Made by a program: the position numbers and the translations under genes. Below the pieces are notes generated by a model that saw only the letters and a program-made list of their open reading frames with translations, was not told where the DNA came from and did not search any database. A stretch of 64,000 nt of DNA from Rhynochetos jubatus (Eukaryota; Chordata; Aves; Eurypygiformes; Rhynochetidae): contig CM050673.1 of NCBI GenBank assembly GCA_027574665.1, positions 9,719,420 through 9,783,419 of the forward strand, written 5' to 3'. Shown here piece by piece: positions 21,708 to 34,771 of this stretch (position 1 is its first letter; the number at the start of each line of letters is the position of its first letter).

Positions 21708-23532
21708 CTGGCCAGAAACAGCGACCTGCCATTCTTAGGGTTAGGGCTAGGGTTAGCGTCTGGAGAACAAGAAAGCCCCCAGGTCCAGGGATAGTTGGGA
21801 TTGCAAAGGCCTGCCAAGAGCAGCACGACACTGCACTGACATTGCTCCTACCACAGCTCTCATAGCCAGAACGCAGGTGGGGCGTGGCCGGAAAAGGCGA
21901 CCTGCCATTCTTAGGGTTAGGGCTAGGGTTAGCGTCTGGAGAACGAGAAAGCCCCCAGGTCCAGGGATAGTTGGGATTGCAAAGGCCTGCCAAGAGCAGC
22001 ACGACACTGCACTGACATTGCTCCTACCTCAGCTGTCATAGCAAGAATGCAGGGGGGGCGTGGCCGGAAACTGTGACCTGCCATTCTTAGGGTTAGGGCT
22101 AGGGTTAGCGTCTGGAGAACGAGAAAGCCCCCAGGTCCAGGGATAGTCGGGATTGCAAAGGCCTGCCAAGAGCAGCATGACACTGCACTGACATTGCTCC
22201 TACCGCATCTGCCATAACCAGAACGCAGGGGGGGCGTGGCCGGAAACGGTGACCTGCCATTCTTAGGGTTAGGGCTAGGGTTAGCGTCTGGAGAATGAGA
22301 AAGCCCCCAGGTCCAGGGATAGTTGGGATTGCAAAGGCCTGCCAAGAGCAGCATGACACCGCACTGACATTGCTCCTACCGCACCTCTCATAGCCAGAAC
22401 GCAGGTGGGGCGTGGCCGGAAAGCGCGACCAGCCATTCTTAGGGTTAGGGCTAGGGTTAGCGTCTGGAGAACGAGAAAGCCCCCAGGTCCAGGGATAGTT
22501 GGGATTGCAAAGGCCTGCCAAGAGCAGCACGACACTGCACAGACATTGCTCCTCCCGCAGCTCTCATAGCCAGAACGCAGGGGGGGCGTGTCCGGAAACC
22601 GCGACCTGCCATTCTTAGGGTTAGGGCTAGGGTTAGCGTCTGGAGAACGAGAAAGCGCCCAGGTCCAGGGAGAGTTGGGATTGCAAAGGCCTGCCAAGAG
22701 CAGCACGACACTGCACTGACATTGCTCCTACTGCATCTGCCATAGCCAGAAGGCAGGGGGGGCGTGGCCGGAAACCGCGACCTGCCATTCTTAGGGTTAG
22801 GGCTAGGGTTAGCGTTTGGAGAACGGGAAAGCCCCCAGGTCCAGGGATAGTTGGGATTGCAAAGGCCTGCCAAGAGCAGCACGACACTGCACTGACATTG
22901 CCCCTACGGCATCTGCCATAGCCAGAACGCAGGGGGGGCGTGGCCGGAAACTGCAACCTGCCATTCTTAGGGTTAGGGCTAGGGTTAGCGTCTGGAGAAC
23001 GAGAAAGCCCCCAGGTCCAGGGATAGTTGGGATTGCAAAGGCCTGCCAAGAGCAGCACGACACCGCACTGACAATGCTCCTCCCGCAGCTGTCATAGCCA
23101 GAACGCAGGTGGGGCGTGGCCGGAAACCGCGACCTGCCATTCTTAGGGTTAGGGCTAGGGTTAGCGTCTGGAGAACGAGAAAGCCCCCAGGTCCAGGGAG
23201 AGTTGGGATTGCAAAGGCCTGCCAAGAGCAGCACGACACTGCACTGACATTGCTCCTACCGCATCTGCCATAGCCAGAAGGCGGGGGGGCGTGGCCGGAA
23301 ACGGCGACCTGCCCTTCTTAGGGTTAGGGCTAGGGTTAGCGTCTGGAGAACGAGAAAGCCCCCAGGTCCAGGGATAGTTGGGATTGCAAAGGCCTGCCAA
23401 GAGCAGCACGACACTGCACTGACATTGCTCCTCCCGCAGCTGTCATGGCCAGAACGAAGGCGGGGCGTGGCTGGAAACCGCGACCTGCCATTCTTAGGGT
23501 TAGGGCTAGGGTTAGCGTCTGGAGAACGAGAA

Positions 23533-23564
23533 CGCAATCCTAACTATCCCTGGACCTGGGCACT
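23533..23564 (-). repeat. Micro-inversion in satellite unit (1 of 8)
   Basis: The 32 bases between GAGAA and AAGGCC are reverse-complemented relative to the standard unit. This copy has a few substitutions (CGCAATCCTAACTATCCC, GGGCACT), so it is the most diverged of the eight. Confidence 0.92.
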
Positions 23565-24236
23565 AAGGCCTGCCAAGAGCAGCACGACACTGCACTGACA
23601 TTGCTCCTACCGCATCTGCCATGGCCAGAACGCAGGGGGGGCGTGGCCAGAAACCGCGACCTGCCATTCTTAGGGTTAGGGCTAGGGTTAGCGTCTGGAG
23701 AACGAGAAAGCCCCCAGGTCCAGGGAGAGTTGGGATTGCAAAGGCCTGCCAAGAGCAGCACGACTCTGCACTGACAATGCTCCTACCGTATCTGCCATAG
23801 CCAGAACGCATGTGGGGTGTGGCCGGAAACCGCGACCTGCCGTTCTTAGGTTTAGGGCTAGGTTTAGCGTCTGGAGAACGAGAAAGCCCCCAGGTCCAGG
23901 GATAGTTGGGATTGCAAAGGCCTGCCAAGTGCAGCACGACACTGCACTGACATTGCCCCAACGGCATCTGCCATAGCCAGAACGTGGGGGGGGCGTGGCC
24001 GGGAACCGTGACCTGCCATTCTTAGGGTTAGGGCTAGGGTTAACGTTTGGAGAACGAGAAAGCCCCCAGGTCCAGGGATAGTTGGGATTGCAAAGGCCTG
24101 CCAAGATCAGCACGACACCGCACTGACATTGCTCCTCCCGCAGCTGTCATAGCCAGAACGCAGGGGGGGCGTGTCCGGAAACTGCGACCTGCCATTCTTA
24201 GGGTTAGGGCTAGGGTTCGCGTCTGGAGAACGAGAA

Positions 24237-24268
24237 TGAAATCCCAACTATCCCTGGACCTGGGGGCT
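24237..24268 (-). repeat. Micro-inversion in satellite unit (2 of 8)
   Basis: Same 32-base inversion, beginning TGAAATCCCAACTATCCC. The unit also carries GGGTTCGCGTCTGG, shared with copy 3, which shows common descent of copies 2 and 3. Confidence 0.95.
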
Positions 24269-24764
24269 AAGGCCTGCCAAGATCAGCACGACACTGCACT
24301 GACATTGCTCCTACCGCATCTGCCATAGTCAGAACGCAGGGGGAGCGTGGCCGGAGACCGCGACCTGCCATTCTTAGGGTTAGGGCTAGGGTTAGCATCT
24401 GGAGAACGAGAAAGCCCCCAGGTCCAGGGATAGTTGGGTTTGCAAAGGCCTGCCAAGAGCAGCACGACACTGCACTGACATTGCTCCTACCGCATCTGCC
24501 ATAGTCAGAACGCAGGGGGAGCGTGGCCGGAGACCGCGACCTGCCATTCTTAGGGTTAGGGCTAGGGTTAGCATCTGGAGAACGAGAAAGCCCCCAGGTC
24601 CAGGGATAGTTGGGTTTGCAAAGGCCTGCCAAGATCAGCACGACACCGCACTGACATTGCTCCTCCCGCAGCTGTCATAGCCAGAACGCAGGGGGGGCGT
24701 GTCCGGAAACTGCGACCTGCCATTCTTAGGGTTAGGGCTAGGGTTCGCGTCTGGAGAACGAGAA

Positions 24765-24796
24765 TGCAATCCCAAATATCCCTGGACCTGGGGGCT
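24765..24796 (-). repeat. Micro-inversion in satellite unit (3 of 8)
   Basis: Same inversion with one substitution (CCCAAATATCCC). It shares GGGTTCGCGTCTGG with copy 2, which lies 528 bases (three units) to the left. Confidence 0.95.
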
Positions 24797-25099
24797 AAGG
24801 CCTGCCAAGAGCAGCACGACACTACACTGACATTGCTCCTACCGCAGCTCTCATAGCCAGAACGCAGGGGGGGCGTGTCCGGAAACCGCGACCTGCCATT
24901 CTTAGGGTTAGGGCTAGGGTTAGCGTCTGGAGAACGAGAAAGCGCCCAGGTCCAGGGATAGTTGGGATTGCAAAGGCCTGCCAAGAGCAGCACGACACTG
25001 CACTGACATTGCCCCTACGGCATCTGCCATAGCCAGAACGCAGGGGGGGCGTGGCCGGAAACTGCAACCTGCCATTCTTAGGGTTAGGGCTAGGGTTAG

Positions 25100-27030
25100 C
25101 GTCTGGAGAACGAGAAAGCCCCCAGGTCCAGGGATAGTTGGGATTGCAAAGGCCTGCCAAGAGCAGCACGACACTGCACTGACATTGCTCCTCCTGCAGC
25201 TGTAATAGCCAGAACGCAGGGGGGGCGTGGCCAGAACCCGCGACCTGCCATTCTTAGGGTTAGGGCTAGTGTTAGCGTCTGGAGAACGAGAAAGCGCCCA
25301 GGTCCAGGGATAGTTGGGATTGCAAAGGCCTGCCAAGAGCAGCACGACACTGCACTGACATTGCTCCTATGGCAGCTGTCATAGCCAGAAGGCAGGGGGG
25401 GCGTGTCCGGAAACAGCGACCTGCCATTCTTAGGGTTAGGGCTAGGGTTAGCGTCTGGAGAACGAGAAAGCCCCCAGGTCCAGGGATAGTTGGGTTTGCA
25501 AAGGCCTGCCAAGAGCAGCACGACACTGCACTGACATTGCCCCTACGGCATCTGCCATAGCCAGAATGTGGGGGGGGCGTGGCCTGAAAAGGCGACCTGC
25601 CATTCTTAGGGTTAGGGCTAGGGTTAGCGTCTGGAGAACGAGAAAGCCCCCAGGTCCAGGGATAGTTGGGATTGCAAAGGCCTGCCAAGAGCAGCACGAC
25701 ACTGCACTGACATTGCTCCTACCGCATCTGCCATAGTCAGAACGCAGGGGGAGCGTGGCCGGAGACCGCGACCTGCCATTCTTAGGGTTAGGGCTAGGGT
25801 TAGCATCTGGAGAACGAGAAAGCCCCCAGGTCCAGGGATAGTTGGGTTTGCAAAGGCCTGCCAAGAGCAGCACGACACTGCACTGACATTGCTCCTACCG
25901 CATCTGCCATAGCCAGAACGCAGGGGGGGCGTGGCCTGAAAAGGCGACCTGCCATTCTTAGGGTTAGGGCTAGGGTTAGCGTCTGGAGAACGAGAAAGCC
26001 CCCAGGTCCAGGGATAGTTGGGATTGCAAAGGCCTGCCAAGAGCAGCACGACACTGCACTGACATTGCTCCTACCGCAGCTGTCATAGCCAGAACGCAGG
26101 GGGGCGTGGCCGGAAACCGTGACCTGCCATTCTTAGGGTTAGGGCTAGGGTTAGCGTCTGGAGAACGAGAAAGCCCCCAGGTCCAGGGATAGTTGGGATT
26201 GTAAAGGCCTGCCAAGAGCAGCACGACACTGCACTGACATTGCTCCTACGGCAGCTGTCATAGCCAGAAGGCAGGGGGGCCGTGGCCGGAAACCGCGACC
26301 TGCCATTTTTAGGGTTAGGGCTAGGGTTAGCGTCTGGAGAACGAGAAAGCCCCCAGGTCCAGGGAGAGTTGGGATTGCAAAGGCCTGCCAAGAGCAGCAC
26401 GACACTGCACTGACATTGCTCCTACCGCATCTGCCATAGCCAGAACGCAGGGGGGGCGTGGCCGGAAACCTCCACCTGCCATTCTTAGGGTTAGGGCTAG
26501 GGTTAGCGTCTGGAGAACGAGAAAGCCCCCAGGTCCAGGGAGAGTTGGGATTGCAAAGGCCTGCCAAGAGCAGCACGACACTGCACTGACATTGCTCCTA
26601 ACACATCTGCCATAGCCAGAACGCAGGGGGGGCGTGGCCGGAAACCGCGACCTGCCATTTTTAGGGTTAGGGCTAGGGTTAGCGTCTGGAGAACGAGAAA
26701 GCCCCCAGGTCCAGGGAGAGTTGGGATTGCAAAGGCCTGCCAAGAGCAGCACGACACTGCACTGACATTGCCCCAACGTCATCTGCCATAGACAGAACGT
26801 AGGGGGGGCGTGGCCGGGAACCGTGATCTGCCATTCTTAGGGTTAGGGCTAGGGTTAGCGTCTGGAGAACAAGAAAGCCCCCAGGTCCAGGGATAGTTGG
26901 GATTGCAAAGGCCTGCCAAGAGCAGCACGACACTGCACTGACATTGCTCCACCCGCATCTGCCATAGCCAGAACGCAGGGGGGGCGTGGCCGGAAACTGC
27001 AACCTGCCATTCTTAGGGTTAGGGCTAGGG
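25100..27030 (+). repeat. Multi-unit higher-order block, copy 1
   Basis: A run of variant units, including GCTCCTATGGCAGCTGTCAT near 25366 and AGTCAGAACGCAGGGGGAGC near 25735, recurs 3695 bases later (21 units) up to about 25.9 kb. From there the offset is 3871 bases (22 units), so one unit was gained or lost between copies. Confidence 0.8.
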
Positions 27031-28789
27031 TTAGCGTCTGGAGAACGAGAAAGCCCCCAGGTCCAGGGATAGTTGGGATTGCAAAGGCCTGCCAAGAGCA
27101 GCATGACACTGCACTGACAATGCTCCTCCCGCAGCTGTCATAGCCAGAACGCAGGGGGGGCGTGGCCGGAAACGGCGACCTGCCCTTCTTAGGGTTAGGG
27201 CTAGGGTTAGCGTCTGGAGAACGAGAAAGCCCCCAGGTCCAGGGATAGTTGGGATTGCAAAGGCCTGCCAAGAGCAGCACGACACTGCACTGACATTGCC
27301 CCAACGGCATCTGCCATAGTCAGAACGCGGGGGGGGCGTGGCCTGAAACCGCGACCTGCCATTCTTAGGGTTAGGGCTAGGGTTAGCGTCTGGAGAACGA
27401 GAAAGCCCCCAGGTCCAGGGAGAGTTGGGATTGTAAAGGCCTGCCAAGAGCAGCACGACACTGCACTGACATTGCTCCTACCGCAGCTCTCATAGCCAGA
27501 ACGCAGGGGGGGCGTGGCCAGAAACCGCGACGTGGCATTCTTAGGGTAAGGGCTAGGGTTAGCGTCTGGAGAACGAGAAAGCCCCCAGGTCCAGGGATAG
27601 TTGGGATTGCAAAGGCCTGCCAAGAGCAGCACGACACTGCACTGACATTGCCCCAACGGCATCTGCCATAGCCAGAACGTGGGGGGGGCGTGGCCGGGAA
27701 CCGTGACCTGCCATTCTTAGGGTTAGGGCTAGGGTTAGCGTTTGGAGAACGAGAAAGCCCCCAGGTCCAGGGATAGTTGGGATTGCAAAGGCCTGCCAAG
27801 AGCAGCACGACACTGCACTGACATTGCTCCTCCCGCATCTGCCATAGCCAGAACGCAGGGGGGGCGTGGCCGGAAACGGCGACCTGCCATTCTTAGGGTT
27901 AGGGCTAGGGTTAGCGTCTGGAGAACGAGAAAGCCCCCAGGTCCAGGGAGAGTTGGTATTGTAAAGGCCTGCCAAGAGCAGCACGACACTGCACTGACAT
28001 TGCTCCTACAGTATCTGCCATAGCCAGAACGCAGGTGGGGTGTGGCCGGAAACCGCAACCTGCCGTTCTTAGGTTTAGGGCTAGGGTTAGCGTCTGGAGA
28101 ACGAGAAAGCCCCCAGGTCCAGGGATAGTTGGGATTGCAAAGGCCTGCCAAGAGCAGCACGACACTGCACTGACATTGCCCCAACGGCGTCTGCCATAGC
28201 CAGAACGTGGGGGGGGCGTGGCCGGGAACCGTGACCTGCCATTCTTAGGGTTAGGGCTAGGGTTAGCGTTTGGAGAACGAGAAAGCCCCCAGGTCCAGGG
28301 ATAGTTGGGATTGCAAAGGCCTGCCAAGAGCAGCACGACACTGCACTGACATTGCTCCTACCGCATCTGCCATAGCCAGAACGCAGGGGGGGCGTGGCCG
28401 GAAACGGCGACCTGCCATTCTTAGGGTTAGGGCTAGGGTTAGCGTCTGGAGAACGAGAAAGCCCCCAGGTCCAGGGATAGTCGGGATTGCAAAGGCCTGC
28501 CAAGAGCAGCACGACACTGCACTGACATTGCTCCTACCGCAGCTGTCATAGCCAGAACGCAGGTGGTGCGTGGCCGGAAAGCGCGACCTGCCATTCTTAG
28601 GGTTAGGGCTAGGGTTAGCGTCTGGAGAACGAGAAAGCCCCCAGGTCCAGGGATAGTCGGGATTGCAAAGGCCTGCCAAGAGCAGTACGACACTGCACTG
28701 ACATTGCTCCTACCGCATCTGCCATAGCCAGAACGCAGGGGGGGCGTGGCCGGAAACCGCGACCTGCCATTCTTAGGGTTAGGGCTAGG

Positions 28790-30900
28790 GTTAGCGTCTG
28801 GAGAACGAGAAAGCCCCCAGGTCCAGGGAGAGTTGGGATTGCAAAGGCCTGCCAAGAGCAGCACGACACTGCACTGACATTGCTCCTCCTGCAGCTGTAA
28901 TAGCCAGAAGGCTGGGGGGGCGTGGCCAGAACCCGCGACCTGCCATTCTTAGGGTTAGGGCTAGGGTTAGCGTCTGGAGAACGAGAAAGCCCCCAGGTCC
29001 AGGGAGAGTTGGGATTGCAAAGGCCTGCCAAGAGCAGCACGACACTGCACTGACATTGCTCCTATGGCAGCTGTCATAGCCAGAAGGCAGGGGGGGCGTG
29101 TCCGGAAACCGCGACCTGCCATTCTTAGGGTTAGGGCTAGGGTTAGCGTCTGGAGAACGAGAAAGCCCCCAGGTCCAGGGATAGTTGGGTTTGCAAAGGC
29201 CTGCCAAGAGCAGCACGACACTGCACTGACATTGCTCCTACCGCATCTGCCATAGCCAGAATGTGGGGGGGGCGTGGCCTGAAAAGGCGACCTGCCATTC
29301 TTAGGGTTAGGGCTAGGGTTAGCGTCTGGAGAACGAGAAAGCCCCCAGGTCCAGGGATAGTTGGGATTGCAAAGGCCTGCCAAGAGCAGCACGACACTGC
29401 ACTGACATTGCTCCTACCGCATCTGCCATAGTCAGAACGCAGGGGGAGCGTGGCCGGAGACCGCGACCTGCCATTCTTAGGGTTAGGGCTAGGGTTAGCA
29501 TCTGGAGAACGAGAAAGCCCCCAGGTCCAGGGATAGTTGGGTTTGCAAAGGCCTGCCAAGAGCAGCACGACACTGCACTGACATTGCTCCTACCGCATCT
29601 GCCATAGCCAGAACGCAGGGGGGGCGTGGCCTGAAAAGGCGACCTGCCATTCTTAGGGTTAGGGCTAGGGTTAGCGTCTGGAGAACGAGAAAGCCCCCAG
29701 GTCCAGGGAGAGTTGGGATTGCAAAGGCCTGCCAAGAGCAGCACGACACTGCACTGACATTGCTCCTACCGCATCTGCCATAGCCAGAACGCAGGGGGGG
29801 CGTGGCCTGAAAAGGCGACCTGCCATTCTTAGGGTTAGGGCTAGGGTTAGCGTCTGGAGAACGAGAAAGCCCCCAGGTCCAGGGAGAGTTGGGATTGCAA
29901 AGGCCTGCCAAGAGCAGCACGACACTGCACTGACATTGCTCCTACCTCAGCTGTCATAGCCAGAACGCAGGGGGGCGTGGCCGGAAACCGTGACCTGCCA
30001 TTCTTAGGGTTAGGGCTAGGGTTAGCGTCTGGAGAACGAGAAAGCCCCCAGGTCCAGGGATAGTTGGGATTGTAAAGGCCTGCCAAGAGCAGCACGACAC
30101 TGCACTGACATTGCTCCTACCGCAGCTGTCATAGCCAGAAGGCAGGGGGGCCGTGGCCGGAAACCGCGACCTGCCATTTTTAGGGTTAGGGCTAGGGTTA
30201 GCGTCTGGAGAACGAGAAAGCCCCCAGGTCCAGGGAGAGTTGGGATTGCAAAGGCCTGCCAAGAGCAGCACGACACTGCACTGACATTGCTCCTACCGCA
30301 TCTGCCATAGCCAGAACGCAGGGGGGGCGTGGCCGGAAACCGCGACCTGCCATTCTTAGGGTTAGGGCTAGGGTTAGCATCTGGAGAACGAGAAAGCCCC
30401 CAGGTCCAGGGAGAGTTGGGATTGCAAAGGCCTGCCAAGAGCAGCACGACACTGCACTGACATTGCTCCTAACGCATCTGCCATAGCCAGAACGCAGGGG
30501 GGGCGTGGCCGGAAACCGCGACCTGCCATTTTTAGGGTTAGGGCTAGGGTTAGCGTCTGGAGAACGAGAAAGCCCCCAGGTCCAGGGAGAGTTGGGATTG
30601 CAAAGGCCTGCCAAGAGCAGCACGACACTGCACTGACATTGCCCCAACGGCATCTGCCATAGACAGAACGTGGGGGGGGCGTGGCCGGGAACCGTGATCT
30701 GCCATTCTTAGGGTTAGGGCTAGGGTTAGCGTCTGGAGAACAAGAAAGCCCCCAGGTCCAGGGATAGTTGGGATTGCAAAGGCCTGCCAAGAGCAGCACG
30801 ACACTGCACTGACATTGCTCCACCCGCATCTGCCATAGCCAGAACGCAGGGGGGGCGTGGCCGGAAACTGCAACCTGCCATTCTTAGGGTTAGGGCTAGG
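28790..30900 (+). repeat. Multi-unit higher-order block, copy 2
   Basis: Second copy of the block at 25100-27030. The extra unit lies around 29.6-29.9 kb. Its right part is itself duplicated at 30902-32030. Confidence 0.8.
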
Positions 30901-30901
30901 G

Positions 30902-32030
30902 TTAGCGTCTGGAGAACGAGAAAGCGCCCAGGTCCAGGGATAGTTGGGATTGCAAAGGCCTGCCAAGAGCAGCACGACACTGCACTGACATTGCTCCTAC
31001 CGCATCTGCCATAGCCAGAACGCAGGGGGGGCGTGGCCTGAAAAGGCGACCTGCCATTCTTAGGGTTAGGGCTAGGGTTAGCGTCTGGAGAACGAGAAAG
31101 CCCCCAGGTCCAGGGAGAGTTGGGATTGCAAAGGCCTGCCAAGAGCAGCACGACACTGCACTGACATTGCTCCTACCTCAGCTGTCATAGCCAGAACGCA
31201 GGGGGGCGTGGCCGGAAACCGCGACCTGCCATTCTTAGGGTTAGGGCTAGGGTTAGCGTCTGGAGAACGAGAAAGCCCCCAGGTCCAGGGATAGTTGGGA
31301 TTGTAAAGGCCTGCCAAGAGCAGCACGACACTGCACTGACATTGCTCCTACCGCATCTGCCATAGCCAGAACGCAGGGGGGGCGTGGCCGGAAACCGCGA
31401 CCTGCCATTCTTAGGGTTAGGGCTAGGGTTAGCATCTGGAGAACGAGAAAGCCCCCAGGTCCAGGGAGAGTTGGGATTGCAAAGGCCTGCCAAGAGCAGC
31501 ACGACACTGCACTGACATTGCTCCTAACGCATCTGCCATAGCCAGAACGCAGGGGGGGCGTGGCCGGAAACCGCGACCTGCCATTTTTAGGGTTAGGGCT
31601 AGGGTTAGCGTCTGGAGAACGAGAAAGCCCCCAGGTCCAGGGAGAGTTGGGATTGCAAAGGCCTGCCAAGAGCAGCACGACACTGCACTGACATTGCCCC
31701 AACGGCATCTGCCATAGACAGAACGTGGGGGGGGCGTGGCCGGGAACCGTGATCTGCCATTCTTAGGGTTAGGGCTAGGGTTAGCGTCTGGAGAACAAGA
31801 AAGCCCCCAGGTCCAGGGATAGTTGGGATTGCAAAGGCCTGCCAAGAGCAGCACGACACTGCACTGACATTGCTCCACCCGCATCTGCCATAGCCAGAAC
31901 GCAGGGGGGGCGTGGCCGGAAACTGCAACCTGCCATTCTTAGGGTTAGGGCTAGGGTTAGCGTCTGGAGAACGAGAAAGCGCCCAGGTCCAGGGATAGTT
32001 GGGATTGCAAAGGCCTGCCAAGAGCAGCAC
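30902..32030 (+). repeat. Six-unit higher-order repeat, second copy
   Basis: Units at 30198-30975 recur at 31253-32030 with an offset of 1055 bases, and units at 29671-30095 recur at 30902-31326 with an offset of 1231. The order of variants is kept, including CATAGACAGAACGTGGGG and the AACAAGAAAGCC unit. Confidence 0.8.
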
Positions 32031-33033
32031 GACACTGCACTGACAATGCTCCTCCCGCAGCTGTCATAGCCAGAACGCAGGTGGGGCGTGGCCTGAAACC
32101 GCGACCTGCCATTCTTAGGGTTAGGGCTAGGGTTAGCGTCTGGAGAACGAGAAAGCCCCCAGGTCCAGGGAGAGTTGGGATTGTAAAGGCCTGCCAAGAG
32201 CAGCACGACACTGCACTGACATTGCTCCTACCGCAGCTCTCATAGCCAGAACGCAGGGGGGGCGTGGCCAGAAACCGCGACGTGGCATTCTTAGGGTAAG
32301 GGCTAGGGTTAGCGTCTGGAGAACGAGAAAGCCCCCAGGTCCAGGGATAGTTGGGATTGCAAAGGCCTGCCAAGAGCAGCACGACTCTGCACTGACATTG
32401 CTCCTACGGCATCTGCCATAGCCAGAACGTGAGGGGGGCGTGGTAGGAAACGACGACCTGCCATTTTTAGGGTTAGGGCTAGGGTTAGCGTCTGGAGAAC
32501 GAGAAAGCCCCCAGGTCCAGGGAGAGTTGGGATTGTAAAGGCCTGCCAAGAGCAGCACGACACTGCACTGACATTGCTCCTACCGTATCTGCCATAGCCA
32601 GAACGCAGGTGGGGTGTGGCCGGAAACCGCGACCTGCCGTTCTTAGGTTTAGGGCTAGGGTTAGCGTCTGGAGAACGAGAAAGCCCCCAGGTCCAGGGAT
32701 AGTTGGGATTGCAAAGGCCTGCCAAGAGCAGCACGACACTGCACTGACATTGCCCCAACGGCATCTGCCATAGCCAGAACGTGGGGGGGGCGTGGCCGGG
32801 AACCGTGACCTGCCATTCTTAGGGTTAGGGCTAGGGTTAGCGTTTGGAGAACGAGAAAGCCCCCAGGTCCAGGGATAGTTGGGATTGCAAAGGCCTGCCA
32901 AGAGCAGCACGACACTGCACTGACATTGCTCCTCCCGCATCTGCCATAGCCAGAACGCAGGGGGGGCGTGGCCGGAAACGGCGACCTGCCATTCTTAGGG
33001 TTAGGGCTAGGGTTAGCGTCTGGAGAACGAGAA

Positions 33034-33065
33034 TGCAATCCCAACTATCCCTGGACCTGGGGGCT
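33034..33065 (-). repeat. Micro-inversion in satellite unit (4 of 8)
   Basis: Exact reverse complement of the standard 32 bases, followed by AAGGCCTTCC instead of AAGGCCTGCC. Confidence 0.97.
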
Positions 33066-34771
33066 AAGGCCTTCCAAGAGCAGCACGACACTGCACTGAC
33101 ATTGCTCCTACCGCATCTGCCATAGCCAGAACGCAGGGGGGGCATGGCCGGAAACGGCGACCTGCCATTCTTAGGGTTAGGGCTAGGGTTAGCGTCTGGA
33201 GAACGAGAAAGCCCCCAGGTCCAGGGATAGTTGGGATTGCAAAGGCCTGCCAAGAGCAGCACGACACTGCACTGACATTGCTCCTACCGCAGCTCTCATA
33301 GCCAGAACGCAGGGGGGGCGTGTCCGGAAACCGCGACCTGCCATTCTTAGGGTTAGGGCTAGGGTTAGTGTCTGGAGAACGAGAAAGCCCCCAGGTCCAG
33401 GGATAGTTGGGATTGCAAAGGCCTGCCAAGAGCAGCATGACACTGCACTGACATTGTTCCTACCGCAGCTGTCATAGCCAGAAGGCAGGGGGGCCGTGGC
33501 CGGAAACCGCGACCTGCCATTCTTAGGGTTAGGGCTAGGGTTAGCGTCTGGAGAACGAGAAAGCCCCCAGGTCCAGGGATAGTCGGGATTGCAAAGGCCT
33601 GCCAAGAGCAGCACGACACTGCACTGACATTGCTCCTACCGCATCTGCCATAGCCAGAACGTGGGGGGGGCGTGGCCTGAAAAGCGACCTGCCATTCTTA
33701 GGGTTAGGGCTAGAATTAGCATCTGGAGAACGAGAAAGCCCCCAGGTCCAGGGAGAGTTGGGATTGTAAAGGCCTGCCAAGAGCAGCATGACACTGCACT
33801 GACATTGCTCCTCCCGCAGCTGTCATAGGCAGAACGCAGGGGGGGCGTGGTTTGAAACTGTGACCTGCCATTCTTAGGGTTAGCGCTAGGGTTAGCGTCT
33901 GGAGAATGAGAAAGCCCCCAGGTCCAGGGAGAGTTGGGATTGCAAAGGCCTGCCAAGAGCAGCACGACACTGCACTGACATTGCTCCTACCGCACCTCTC
34001 ATAGCCAGAACGCAGGTGGGGCGTGGCCGGAAAGCGCGACCTGCCATTCTTAGGGTTAGGGCTAGGGTTAGCGTCTGGAGAACGAGAAAGCGCCCAGGTC
34101 CAGGGATAGTTGGGATTGCAAAGGCCTGCCAAGAGCAGTACGACACTGCACTGACATTGCTCCTACCGCATCTGCCATAGCCAGAACGCAGGGGGGGCGT
34201 GGCCGGAAACCGCGACCTGCCATTCTTAGGGTTAGGGCTAGGGTTAGCGTCTGGAGAACGAGAAAGCCCCCAGGTCCAGGGAGAGTTGGGATTGCAAAGG
34301 CCTGCCAAGAGCAGCACGACACTGCACTGACATTGCTCCTCCTGCAGCTGTAATAGCCAGAAGGCTGGGGGGGCGTGGCCAGAACCCGCGACCTGCCATT
34401 CTTAGGGTTAGGGCTAGGGTTAGCGTCTGGAGAACGAGAAAGCCCCCAGGTCCAGGGAGAGTTGGGATTGCAAAGGCCTGCCAAGAGCAGCACGACACTG
34501 CACTGACATTACTCCTACCTCAGCTGTCATAGCCAGAACGCAGGGGGGGCGTGGCCAGAAAGCGCGACCTGCCATTCTTAGGGTTAGGGCTAGGGTTAGC
34601 GTCTGGAGAACGAGAAAGCCCCCAGGTCCAGGGATAGTTGGGATTGCAAAGGCCTGCCAAGAGCAGCACGACACTGCACTGACATTGCTCCTACCGCATC
34701 TGCCATAGCCAGAATGTGGGGGGGGCGTGGCCTGAAAAGGCGACCTGCCATTCTTAGGGTTAGGGCTAGGG

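Noticed and set aside
21720..21770. A true interstitial telomere or chromosome-fusion site
   Set aside because: The telomeric stretch is only about 22 bases, is identical in every unit and includes a fixed CTAGGG change. It is part of the satellite, not a run of terminal repeats.
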